From the NCBI RefSeq assembly GCF_040215725.1, contig NZ_CP157968.1:1178001-1242000 (forward strand): a DNA stretch of 64,000 nucleotides. Reading direction: 5' to 3'. The translations under genes and the position numbers were made by a program. Below, one piece after another: positions 8,533 through 16,741 of this stretch (position 1 is the stretch's first letter; each line of letters opens with the position of its first letter). Below the pieces are notes generated by a model, which saw only the letters and a list, made by a program, of their open reading frames with translations, did no database searches and had not been told where the DNA came from. This DNA is from Rhizobium sp. ZPR4 (GTDB lineage Bacteria; Pseudomonadota; Alphaproteobacteria; Rhizobiales; Rhizobiaceae).

Positions 8533-10041
8533 TCAACTGCCCTTCTTCACACCCACGAGGCGGATCATGCCGTCCGGGGAGGGCACGAAGCCGGATATCT
8601 TCTTATTGTAAGCCCAGATCCAGGCCTGATGCCCGAGGAAGATGATCGGCAGATCCTGGTTGAGGATCGCCTCGGCCGCATCGTACTTCTGTTTGCGCAC
8701 GGCATTGTCCTGCGACTGGCGCGCCTCAAGCAGCAGTTTATCGACGTCCGGATTGCTGTATTTGGAATCATTGAGGCCGGCGCCGGTCGTGACGAACTGC
8801 TGGATGTTGCCGTCGGGATCGGAGCGGCCGGACCAGTCGGAGCGGCTGAGCTGGTAGTTGCCGCTCGACTGCGCATCAAGCAGGGTCGCGAACTCGGTCG
8901 TCTTCAGCGTCACGTCGAAACCGGCTTCGGCGACCATCGACTGGATGATCTGCATCATCTGCATAGAAACCGGGTTGTTGGCGACGGCAAGCTCGACCGG
9001 AATGCGATCGAAGCCGGCTTCTTTCACCAGCGCCTTGGCTTTGTCGACATCGCGGGCGGGCACCGGAACATCCTTGTCGAACCAGGGGCTGTTCGGCGCA
9101 AATGGCTGGTTGCCGGCAAGACCCGTGCCGTCGAAGACGATCTGCATGGCGGCCTCGCGGTCGATTGCCAGCGAGAAGGCCTGGCGCAGGCGCTTGTCCT
9201 TGCCCATCGGATTGTCGGCACGCGGACCATTGCCGACATTGGCGTAGACGCCCAGCCAGCCGGTGCCGACAGCATCGGCATAGACGAGATTGGGGTCGCC
9301 CTTGACCGTGCCTGCATCGGAGGCTGCGACACGCTCGATCATATCGAGATCGCCGGAACGCAGGTTGGCGAGGCGAACCGTCGTGTCGGGGATCGGCAGG
9401 TAGGTCACCTTGTCGATGAAGATATTGTCCTTGTTCCAGTAGTCCTGGAATTTCTCGAGCACGATGCGATCCTGCTGCACGCGCTCGACGAATTTGAACG
9501 GTCCGGAGCAGACGGGATGATCGCCGAATTTGGCACCGGCAGCCTTTGCCGCCGTCGGCGAGACCATCATGCCGGAACGATCGGAAAGCTGGGCAAGCAG
9601 CGTGACGTCAGGCGCCTTCAGGGTGAAAGTGACTTCGTACTCGCCTGTTGCTTCGACCTTGGTGACGGAGGAAAGCTCGCTCTTGCGGCGCGACTCCGGC
9701 AAGGTCTGATAGCGCTGGATATTGTCGGCAACAGCCTGTGCATTGAACGGTGTCTCGTCCTGGAATTTGACGCCCTGGCGCAGCTCCATGACGAGCTGCT
9801 TGCCGTCTGCGGACCATTTCCAGGAGGTGGCAAGCTGCGGCACGAATTGCAGATCCGGTGTGACGTCGACGAGCTTGTCGCAGAGCGCGGTATAGACAAT
9901 GCGGCCGACGAAGGTGCGGGACTGAGCAGGGTCCAGTGCATCGGCATCGTCCTGCAGGCCGATCTTGAGTTCGACGGCTAGGGACGGCAGCGCGATCAGG
10001 GCGCCGGCGGCAAGCGATGCCATGAATTTGGCGATCTTCAT
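8533..10041 (-). CDS. peptide ABC transporter periplasmic substrate-binding protein
   Basis: The protein has 502 residues. A Sec signal peptide is clear (MKIAKFMASLAAGALIALPSLA); no lipobox Cys is seen, so it is a soluble periplasmic protein. The family-5 solute-binding pattern is present: LVMELRQGVKFQDETPFNAQAV, then SGPFKFVERVQQDRIVLEKF, KRLRQAFSLAIDREA and NIQQFVTTGAGLNDSKYSNPDVDKLL. These are usual for DppA/OppA/GsiB-like receptors. ATG 10041 has a strong AGGAG site. It is the first structural gene after the GntR regulator and defines the specificity of the operon, which cannot be read from the sequence. Confidence 0.92.
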   Translation of the reverse strand: MKIAKFMASLAAGALIALPSLAVELKIGLQDDADALDPAQSRTFVGRIVYTALCDKLVDVTPDLQFVPQLATSWKWSADGKQLVMELRQGVKFQDETPFNAQAVADNIQRYQTLPESRRKSELSSVTKVEATGEYEVTFTLKAPDVTLLAQLSDRSGMMVSPTAAKAAGAKFGDHPVCSGPFKFVERVQQDRIVLEKFQDYWNKDNIFIDKVTYLPIPDTTVRLANLRSGDLDMIERVAASDAGTVKGDPNLVYADAVGTGWLGVYANVGNGPRADNPMGKDKRLRQAFSLAIDREAAMQIVFDGTGLAGNQPFAPNSPWFDKDVPVPARDVDKAKALVKEAGFDRIPVELAVANNPVSMQMMQIIQSMVAEAGFDVTLKTTEFATLLDAQSSGNYQLSRSDWSGRSDPDGNIQQFVTTGAGLNDSKYSNPDVDKLLLEARQSQDNAVRKQKYDAAEAILNQDLPIIFLGHQAWIWAYNKKISGFVPSPDGMIRLVGVKKGS

Positions 10042-10127
10042 TCTGTTCTCCTGTTTATCGTTTTCGTTCTTTGCAGTCTCGACCGGTTTCCTCTCCGGTC
10101 GTGGTCTGGCGTGGGCGGGGCTTTTGG

Positions 10128-10865
10128 TCAGCCCACCTCCTCGGTCAGCGGCTCCTCGGCTTGCCGCGCATCCAGCGAGGTGATGCGGATCAGGCTTTCC
10201 TGCAGCATCAGAAGATGTTCGCGCATGGCCTCGGCCGCCTTCATCGGGTTGCGCGCCGCAATGGCGTCGATGATCGTCCTGTGCTGTGCATAGGAGACCG
10301 GGCGTGTCTTGTTGGTGCTACGGGCCAATTCGCGAATGGTTTGCCAAGCCTCGTCCTGGCGGACATGATTGATGACGTCGAAAATGGTCAGAAAGAATTG
10401 GTTGCCGGCGCTTTGCGCGATCAGCCGATGCAATGCGCCATCCCAAAGTTCGCGGCTGTCGGCATCGTCGCTGGCGGTGATTTTCTTTGCCAGTTCATAC
10501 ATGCGGTCGATGTCGTCGGGCTTGGCGCGCATGGCGGCGAGCTGGGCGAGTTGCGGTTCGATGCGCAGCCGTACCTCCATGACCTCCATGAGATCCGTGC
10601 CGGCGACAAGCGTGCTGACATGCTGGCTCCAGTCGTCCGGACGCTGTCCGACATAGGTCCCCGACCCTTGGCGACGCCAGACGCGGCCTTCTGCTTCCAG
10701 CACCTCCAGCGCCCGCCGGATCGCGCGTCGGCTGACGCCGAGCGTTTCCGAAAGAGCCCGCTCCGTCGGCAACTTTCCGTCGGCCGGCAGATCGGCGGAA
10801 TTCAGGAGCCCTCGGAGCCGTTCCAGGGCATGCACCGAATTTTCCGGAAGGCTGCTGGTTGCCAT
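10128..10865 (-). CDS. GntR/FadR-family transcriptional regulator of the peptide operon
   Basis: The protein has 245 residues. The winged helix spans about residues 30-75 (LPTERALSETLGVSRRAIRRALEVLEAEGRVWRR). The rest is an all-helical FCD effector domain with the usual scattered polar and His residues (EVRLRIEPQLAQLAA, WDGALHRLIAQSAGN, QHRTIIDAIAARN, MREHLLML). It is the first gene of the minus-strand cluster, 86 bp before the binding-protein gene, and a 9-bp inverted repeat lies just upstream of its own ATG. This suggests an autoregulated local repressor of the peptide transport operon. The effector is unknown. Confidence 0.9.
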   Translation of the reverse strand: MATSSLPENSVHALERLRGLLNSADLPADGKLPTERALSETLGVSRRAIRRALEVLEAEGRVWRRQGSGTYVGQRPDDWSQHVSTLVAGTDLMEVMEVRLRIEPQLAQLAAMRAKPDDIDRMYELAKKITASDDADSRELWDGALHRLIAQSAGNQFFLTIFDVINHVRQDEAWQTIRELARSTNKTRPVSYAQHRTIIDAIAARNPMKAAEAMREHLLMLQESLIRITSLDARQAEEPLTEEVG

Positions 10866-10874
10866 GATGAAGGG

Positions 10875-10897
10875 TGAACCAATTTAAGATTGGTTCA
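10875..10897. promoter_or_regulatory. inverted repeat, candidate operator of the adjacent GntR regulator
   Basis: TGAACCAAT, a five-base spacer (TTAAG) and ATTGGTTCA form a perfect 9-bp dyad that ends 10 bases upstream of the GntR start codon. The position and size suit an autoregulatory operator of a GntR dimer. Binding is inferred from position only. Confidence 0.55.
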
Positions 10898-10975
10898 ATA
10901 GAAGTTCAACTCGATCGCATCGTCAAGCGCTTTTTTGTGCAATTTCGGCAATGCACAATGTTTGTGCGCAACGCG

Positions 10976-11002
10976 AAAAGGCGACCTGCAAAACGGGTCG
11001 CC
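10976..11002 (-). terminator. intrinsic terminator after the M81 peptidase gene
   Basis: Read on the minus strand, GGCGACC, a nine-base loop and GGTCGCC form a 7-bp GC-rich stem followed directly by TTTT. It lies about 55 bp beyond the stop of the M81 gene and separates it from the GntR-peptide operon. Confidence 0.7.
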
Positions 11003-11056
11003 TGCTTCAGATGGTGAAAGGATGATGTCCGCTCTTACGGCTCTTCAACTTGAGCC

Positions 11057-12499
11057 TTAGCGACCGACGGCGCGCGCTGAAAGTGCTGTCTCGGGCGTGA
11101 AGTCGAAATCCTTGTCGAAGGGATAGGTCGGCTTCGTCTTGTGCAGCCGCGGCAGGCGTTCGACGAATTGATCGACGACGCCGGGCGACAGCGCCATCAG
11201 GTTCGGGTTGGCGATCGGTGCCAATTCCGGCGAGAGATAGCCCGATTTGACGACGATGATCTTTGCTTTGTGCGGATCGAGGCCAAGGCGGGTGAAATCG
11301 GCGATATTGTGATAGGGGCGGCGCTTGGCCGACAGGACGAGATCGATGCCGCCGATGGAGACGACCGCCTGCATGTCGGTCGCTTCTTTAGTCTCGAGCA
11401 GATGCTTGACGGTGAAGGTGCCTTTCACCGGTTTGCTTCCCTTGGTGTCCAGCGATGCGCCGACGGAGAGATCGAGGGTGGCGCCGAGGCCGGCGGCATA
11501 GCAGGCTTCCGTCGCTGCTTTGTCGGTAATGCCGGCAAAGATGACGCCTTGTGCGCCCTTGGCGATCAGTTCCGCCAGCACATCGGCGCGGTCGCCGACG
11601 CCGCCACCCGTCGGATTGTCGCCGGATTCCGCCAGAACCACGGGTGCGGTCGTGCTGGTGATTGCCTTGGCGACACATTCCTCGATCGAGCCGATTTCGC
11701 AGCCGAAGACGAAATCCTGGCGCGCATCCCAATAGGCCTGCGCCAGGCGTTTGGCTTCCCGCTCGAGCACGGCGCGATCCGTGCCGGTCATGATGGCGGC
11801 AGCCGTGGCGCGGGGCTCGTCAGCCCAGACATAACCGACCATGAGCGACGCATCCCATACGCCGTCAATGGCGTCGATTCCGGGCAGCATGTCGTAGAGG
11901 CTCTTGGCCGGCTCATCGACCGTGCTGGTGCGTTCACCCGGCAGCACCACCGGGATAGGTACCCAAAGCAGGATCGGCTTCACGCTGGTCTTCAGGCTTT
12001 CCGTCAGCATCTTGACGGCGCGGCGCATGGTCTCCTCGACATCGATGTGCGGGGCGGTGCGATAGGTGGAGTATATGTCGAGGGCATCGATGATGCGCTG
12101 GGTGACGTTGCCGTGCAGGTCGTAGCTTGCCGAAAGCGTGCAGTCGTTGCCGACAACTGCGCGGGCCGCGCTGATCCAGTCACCCTCGGCATCTTCCATG
12201 CCTTCGACATACATGGCGCCATGCATGGCGAGATAGAGCCCATCGAGTGGCAGCAGCGCTTTCAGCCCTTCCAGGAACTCCGCCTTGAAGGCCTCGTAGG
12301 TATGACGCGCGACAGGACCGCCGGCGATGGCTCTCGCATGGATGGTCGGCAAAAACTCGCCGTCATAGTCTTTGAGGAAGGCGAAGTAGGGCGAGGCGGT
12401 CAGCTCCGCGCCGCGCAGGACGCGAAAGTCCTTTTCTTCGTTCAGGACGGGATTGTAGGTGCTGCATTCGATATGAATGCCTCCGACGGCAATGCGCAT
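11057..12499 (-). CDS. M81 family metallopeptidase (MlrC-like)
   Basis: The protein has 480 residues starting MRIAVGGIHIECSTYNP at ATG 12499, with GAGG seven bases upstream. The frame opens nine codons earlier but lacks a ribosome site there. The family hallmarks are GGIHIECSTYNP, AMHGAMYVEGMEDAEGD, SASYDLHGNVT, the His-rich segment TYRTAPHIDVEETM, and ESGDNPTGGGVGDRADVL. M81 includes MlrC, which acts on linearised microcystin peptides. Most members have unknown substrates, and many sit with peptide transporters, as here. It starts 8 bp after the ROK regulator stop, so the two are co-transcribed. No signal peptide is seen, so it is cytoplasmic. Confidence 0.88.
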   Translation of the reverse strand: MRIAVGGIHIECSTYNPVLNEEKDFRVLRGAELTASPYFAFLKDYDGEFLPTIHARAIAGGPVARHTYEAFKAEFLEGLKALLPLDGLYLAMHGAMYVEGMEDAEGDWISAARAVVGNDCTLSASYDLHGNVTQRIIDALDIYSTYRTAPHIDVEETMRRAVKMLTESLKTSVKPILLWVPIPVVLPGERTSTVDEPAKSLYDMLPGIDAIDGVWDASLMVGYVWADEPRATAAAIMTGTDRAVLEREAKRLAQAYWDARQDFVFGCEIGSIEECVAKAITSTTAPVVLAESGDNPTGGGVGDRADVLAELIAKGAQGVIFAGITDKAATEACYAAGLGATLDLSVGASLDTKGSKPVKGTFTVKHLLETKEATDMQAVVSIGGIDLVLSAKRRPYHNIADFTRLGLDPHKAKIIVVKSGYLSPELAPIANPNLMALSPGVVDQFVERLPRLHKTKPTYPFDKDFDFTPETALSARAVGR

Positions 12500-12506
12500 G
12501 GGAACC

Positions 12507-13640
12507 TCAATAGGGGTTAGGACCAATCAGGAAATTGTGAGCGGCAATGCTGGCGGCACCGCGTGCCCAGACATCGCCATCGACACGCTGCGTACGGATC
12601 GGCGTCTGGCCGGCATAGCGCGGCAATACGTTGCCCTCGATCGCCTGCCGCATGACCGTGCCGAAAAGGCCATCGAACCGGCCTTCGACATGAGTAATCA
12701 GGATCAGGCCGGGATCGTTGAACTGGATGAGATGGGCAATCGCCAGCCCCAGCGCACTGCCGGCGCGGTGCAGAATTCGGATCGCAATGGCGTTGCCGAG
12801 CGAGGCCTGCGTCTCCAGCTCTTCGAGAGATTGGCAAGCGAGGCCCTCGGCCTTGGCCGTTTCCTTGATCGCCTTCAGCGAGGCCACGGTATCGAGGCAG
12901 CCACGCTTGCCGCAACGGCAGGGCGAGCCATTGGGCTCGATGGTGCAATGGGCGATCTCACCGGCGCCGCCATGATTGCCGCGATAGAGCTTGCCGCCGA
13001 TAAAATGGGCGCAGCCGATGCCATCATCGAACGAAACGACGCTGAAATTCTGCACGTCGCGGGCGCAGCCGAACAGCTTCTCGCTGACGGCGACTGCCTT
13101 GGCGTCGTTCTCGATGAAGGTGGCGATGCCGGTCTTCTGTCTGATGATGCCGGCAAGGGGCACATCTTGCCATCCAAGTAGGGTGGATTTGACGCAGCTT
13201 GCCTGCTTTTCATCGACGAAGCCGGAGAGCGCGATGCCGAGGCCGGAAAGCTTGCGACTGGCATCTTTGCATTCGGCAAGCAATTTCGGCAGCGTGTCGG
13301 CGATCATTTCGGCAATGACATCAGGATCGCGCGATAGCGGCATGGTCTGGCGAGCGACTGTATTGCCATTGAAGTCGCTGAGCACCAGCGGTGCCGGGTC
13401 TTCCAGCAGCGAAATTCCACCGAAGAAGGCACCTTCCGGATGCAGGTCCAGCAGGATCGACGGGCGGCCCTGTCCGTAGATCGTTTCCGTCTCCCGCAAT
13501 ACGCCGCGGGAAATCAGATCGCGCGCAATTCCGCTCATCGCAGCCTTGCTCAGCCCCATGGATGCCGCCAGAACCGTGCGGCTGGAAGGGCCTGATTGGC
13601 TGATAACCCGCAAAAGCTGCTGCTGTGAGGATGTTAGCAA
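12507..13640 (-). CDS. ROK family transcriptional regulator
   Basis: The protein has 377 residues with a probable TTG start at 13640. Residues about 1-60 form a winged helix (SSRTVLAASMGLSKAAMSGIARDLISRGVL). The rest is a ROK sugar-kinase-like domain with GIALSGFVD, IENDAKAVAVSEKLFG, GGAGEIAHCTIEPNG and a zinc-type CRCGKRGCLD motif. The kinase-like part suggests sensing of a sugar or sugar phosphate, while the partner gene is a peptidase; a ligand such as an amino sugar or muropeptide fragment is possible but unproven. It is transcribed with the M81 gene, and a short inverted repeat lies 44 bp upstream of the start. Confidence 0.9.
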   Translation of the reverse strand: MLTSSQQQLLRVISQSGPSSRTVLAASMGLSKAAMSGIARDLISRGVLRETETIYGQGRPSILLDLHPEGAFFGGISLLEDPAPLVLSDFNGNTVARQTMPLSRDPDVIAEMIADTLPKLLAECKDASRKLSGLGIALSGFVDEKQASCVKSTLLGWQDVPLAGIIRQKTGIATFIENDAKAVAVSEKLFGCARDVQNFSVVSFDDGIGCAHFIGGKLYRGNHGGAGEIAHCTIEPNGSPCRCGKRGCLDTVASLKAIKETAKAEGLACQSLEELETQASLGNAIAIRILHRAGSALGLAIAHLIQFNDPGLILITHVEGRFDGLFGTVMRQAIEGNVLPRYAGQTPIRTQRVDGDVWARGAASIAAHNFLIGPNPY

Positions 13641-14009
13641 TTCGACGTCCCGCTCGGATCCTTGCTCTCTTTGCCGATAATAAGTTCAGAAAATGAACAA
13701 AGCAATCACGATTGGTTTCACCGAGGACCTAATTAATCCAGGCTAGCAAAGAATTTGAGGAGAATACTGAATTTGTGAAAGGCGATATCCAAGCGCTGCC
13801 TGCGGGCGACTTGGCAGAATATGCTCGCGTTTAAATAGTTGACATCGACCTACATCAATATGCAAAGCTTATCATAACGATTCAGCCGGCAGTCGCGCTC
13901 CAATCGTCTTGTCCCTAGACTTGATCCCACCAGCTAAGCACTCGACCATAGCCATTATGGTGGCCTCCTGCATTTTCGGCCTCGGGTGCAGCAGTCAGAA
14001 AGGAATGCC
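13641..14009. other. divergent intergenic region between the ROK and MFS genes
   Basis: This 369-bp AT-richer region separates divergent genes and must hold both promoters. A TTGACA hexamer at 13839-13844 has no well-spaced -10 box. A dyad near the ROK gene is listed separately. No ORF with a credible ribosome site was found. Confidence 0.5.
13684..13698. promoter_or_regulatory. short inverted repeat upstream of the ROK regulator
   Basis: GTTCA, GAAAA and TGAAC form a perfect 5-bp dyad centred about 50 bp upstream of the ROK start codon. It has the AT-rich look of ROK/NagC-type operators but does not match their full consensus. Confidence 0.35.
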
Positions 14010-15509
14010 ATGTCCAGCACGGTCGATCGTTCGAGACGCCCGTTGGTCATCGTCTCGATCATGCTGGCAACCTTCATGGTCGCCATCGAAGCGACCATCG
14101 TCGCAACCGCCATGCCGCGCATCGTCGGCCAGCTCGGCGGCTTCACCTATTATAGCTGGGTCTTTTCCGCCTTTCTGCTGGCGCAGTCCACCACCACGGT
14201 CATCTATGGCAAGCTTTCCGATATTTTCGGCCGCAAGCCCATGCTGATCGGCGGCATCATCATCTTTCTCGTAGGCTCGACACTGGCCGGTTTTGCCTGG
14301 TCAATGGCCTCGCTCATCGTTTTCAGGCTGCTGCAAGGCCTCGGCGCCGGTGCCATCCAGCCTGTCACGATGACGGTCGTTGGCGACCTCTACAAGCTGG
14401 AAGAGCGAGCCAAGGTGCAGGGCGCACTTGCCAGCGTCTGGGCAATCTCCGCCGTCATCGGTCCGCTTGCCGGCGGCATCATCGTCGACAATCTCTCCTG
14501 GGCCTGGATTTTCTGGATCAATCTGCCGCTTGGCGTGCTTGCGATCGCCGGTTTCATGATCTTTCTGCACGAGTCCATCACGCCGCGCGAAGCAAAGATC
14601 GACTATCTCGGCACGGTCCTGTTTTCGATATCGATCGTGTCGCTGCTCGTCATTCTGACGGAGACCGATGCGGGCTTTGCCGTTCTCTGTCCCCTGGCGA
14701 TTGTTTTTGTCGTCACCGGCATCCTGTTCCTGTGGCAGGAGCGGCGGGCGCCGGAGCCGATCATCTCGATCGCGCTTTGGAGCAGGCGACTGATCGCAAC
14801 CAGCAATGCCGCGACGCTGCTTGCCGGCATGGCCCTGATCGGCCTGACGACGGTCCTGCCGATCTATGTACAGGGCGTGCTCGGCCGTTCGCCGCTCGAA
14901 GCCGGCTTTACGCTCACCATGCTGATCGTCGGCTGGCCGCTCGCCGTCATGCTTGCAAGCCGCTTCTTCCGTACCTTCGGCATCCGCACAACCTTGCGAG
15001 CCGGCAGCCTGATGTTTCCCTTCGGTTCGCTCTTCCTTCTGTTCCTGACGCCTGAAAGCAGCCCGGTGATTGCCGGCATCGGTTCGTTCCTGATGGGCTT
15101 CGGCATGGGGCTCATCAGTCTCACCAGCGTCGTATTGGTGCAGGAAAGCGTCGAATGGTCGATGCGCGGCAGCGCCACCGCCTCGATCATCTTCTCGCGG
15201 AGCCTCGGCAATACGCTTGGCGCGACCGCGCTCGGCGCGATCATGAATGTCGGCATCGCGCATTACGGCAGCGGAGAACTGGCGGCGAGGCTTCACGATA
15301 TCCTCAACCAGCCGACCGGCCTTTCCGACCTCGTCCGCGATCCTGCGATCCGTGACGTCTTCGATGCGGCGCTGCACTGGAGCTTCTGGGGCGTCGTCAT
15401 CGTTGCCTTGACGACCTGCGCGACGATCTGGCTTATCCCCGTGACGCGTGATGCCGGTCGCGGATCGTCAATGCCCAACGCGGATGCCCAGGATGCGATG
15501 ACGCACTAA
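14010..15509 (+). CDS. MFS multidrug exporter, DHA2 (14-TM) family
   Basis: The protein has 499 residues from ATG 14010, with AAAGGA seven bases upstream; a GTG eight codons earlier is a weaker alternative. Family features are an N-terminal TM (VIVSIMLATFMVAIEATIVATAMPRI, motif D1 of drug:H+ antiporters), the loop motif GKLSDIFGRKPML (motif A), and motif C-like GPLAGGIIVDNLSWAWIFWINLPLG. The length suits the 14-helix EmrB/QacA group. It would export an unknown drug or metabolite across the inner membrane. It is convergent with the FadR-like gene and divergent from ROK. Confidence 0.9.
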   Translation: MSSTVDRSRRPLVIVSIMLATFMVAIEATIVATAMPRIVGQLGGFTYYSWVFSAFLLAQSTTTVIYGKLSDIFGRKPMLIGGIIIFLVGSTLAGFAWSMASLIVFRLLQGLGAGAIQPVTMTVVGDLYKLEERAKVQGALASVWAISAVIGPLAGGIIVDNLSWAWIFWINLPLGVLAIAGFMIFLHESITPREAKIDYLGTVLFSISIVSLLVILTETDAGFAVLCPLAIVFVVTGILFLWQERRAPEPIISIALWSRRLIATSNAATLLAGMALIGLTTVLPIYVQGVLGRSPLEAGFTLTMLIVGWPLAVMLASRFFRTFGIRTTLRAGSLMFPFGSLFLLFLTPESSPVIAGIGSFLMGFGMGLISLTSVVLVQESVEWSMRGSATASIIFSRSLGNTLGATALGAIMNVGIAHYGSGELAARLHDILNQPTGLSDLVRDPAIRDVFDAALHWSFWGVVIVALTTCATIWLIPVTRDAGRGSSMPNADAQDAMTH

Positions 15510-15533
15510 CCCGGAAGGGCAGGCTGCGGCGCG

Positions 15534-16328
15534 TTAGAAGCCATAATCGCGGGCAAGCCACGCATCCAGCAGGTTTCTGGATGCCGTGATGGCGGCATTC
15601 GCATCCTGAGCGATGATCGAGTCGAGGATGGCCTTGTGAAGGGGCAGGGAGCGTTTTTGCCCCTCGGCTATGTCTTCATGGCCTGAAAGCGTGCGATTGG
15701 CGTAGATCCCGACGGCGATCAGATCGATCAGCTGCGAATAGATCATATTGTGGGTGGAGGCGAAGATGGCCGTATGAAAGCGCAGGTCGGCATCGGCGTT
15801 GCTGTTGACGTCGCCGATGGTGGACGCCATCTCCTCATAAGCGGAGTTGATTGCGGCAATATCGCTCTCGGTGCGGCGGAGCGCCGCGCGCGCGGTCGCC
15901 TCAGGCTCCAGCGCCAATCGCAGGTCCTTGATCGATCGCATGATTTCGACCGATGGGCCGGTCTCGTAGTACCAGACCATGACATCCGTATCGAGATGAT
16001 GCCAGTTGGAGCGTTCCTTGACGCGGGTGCCGACGCGGGTTTTGATTTCCACCAATCCCTTGCCCGCGAGGCATTTCATCGCTTCACGGATGACGGTGCG
16101 GCTGATGCCGAATTGTTCGACCAGATCGGGCTCGTTCGGTAATGTCGTGCCGACCGGATAGTCTCCGCTGACGATACGGCGACCGAGTTCGTGGACGAAA
16201 TAGCCGAAGACGCCGCGTCGCGGAATCGTGCCGTATTTTCGCACAAAAGCATCGAAAGGCGACTGCGTTACGATCAGTTTCGACTCCGGGGTAGCCCTAG
16301 AGGTCATTGCGTCCTGGCCATGTTTCAT
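15534..16328 (-). CDS. FadR/GntR-family transcriptional regulator
   Basis: The protein has 264 residues from ATG 16328; the frame continues to an upstream TTG with no better ribosome site. The winged helix is at about residues 45-95 (LPNEPDLVEQFGISRTVIREAMKCLAGKGLVEIKTRVGTRV), followed by an FCD domain (DLRLALEPEATARAALR, DLRFHTAIFASTHNMIYSQL, HKAILDSIIAQD). The form matches the FadR subgroup that controls sugar-acid or carboxylate catabolism. It sits between two MFS exporters, with one convergent and the other divergent 413 bp away, so it may control either. The effector is unknown. Confidence 0.9.
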   Translation of the reverse strand: MKHGQDAMTSRATPESKLIVTQSPFDAFVRKYGTIPRRGVFGYFVHELGRRIVSGDYPVGTTLPNEPDLVEQFGISRTVIREAMKCLAGKGLVEIKTRVGTRVKERSNWHHLDTDVMVWYYETGPSVEIMRSIKDLRLALEPEATARAALRRTESDIAAINSAYEEMASTIGDVNSNADADLRFHTAIFASTHNMIYSQLIDLIAVGIYANRTLSGHEDIAEGQKRSLPLHKAILDSIIAQDANAAITASRNLLDAWLARDYGF

Positions 16329-16741
16329 TATGCGGGGCTCTCGTTCCTTATTGATGCGCCGTTGTGAGAACAATCGTCGGCTGAAGTTCGGTTGGGGAGA
16401 GCTTCACGCTGGTGTCTCGGCTTGTTTGAGGCTGTTCCATAGTGTTCCGGCGGTGATCCTGTCGTCCTTTTTGCGGCATGTCCCGGCGAAACCCTAGCAT
16501 GTCTTGCCTGTCCATGCCTACTGGCATGGATTGAGAGAGCAATTTGCGGCTGTGAACTTGCAGGGATGCCGCTTTATCGGGGGTACCGAAAGAAGCCGTG
16601 CCCGATCATCAAATTGCGTCCCGACTGCTAAGCGAAACGTGATCGCTCAATCGATTGCGGAAGCGATTTCGGCCTATCGTAAACGTTACCGAACCGGTTA
16701 AATGCATTCGGGATGCGAGGCGGATTCGGAGTAGCTGATCG
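16329..16741. other. divergent intergenic region with candidate operators
   Basis: This 413-bp region lies between the FadR-like gene and the second MFS gene and has no credible ORF. It contains a 7-bp inverted repeat CCATGCC/GGCATGG with a four-base spacer at 16512-16529, a near palindrome GTAAACGTTAC at 16679-16689, and a perfect AACCGGTT at 16692-16699, the last two about 45-60 bp before the MFS start. Any of these could bind the FadR-like protein. Confidence 0.4.

Noticed and set aside
8461..9981. Long open frame (over 500 codons) on the plus strand
   Set aside because: It is antisense to the peptide-binding protein gene, whose signal peptide and family motifs are clear. The plus-strand translation shows no family features and lacks a ribosome site; such frames are common in high-GC DNA.
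11141..12520. Plus-strand open frame opposite the M81 peptidase
   Set aside because: It mirrors the codon pattern of the M81 gene and has no recognisable motif or ribosome site.
13839..13844. TTGACA as a -35 box for the MFS gene
   Set aside because: The nearest TATGCA is only 14 bp away and the next AT-rich hexamer is too far, so no properly spaced promoter can be claimed.
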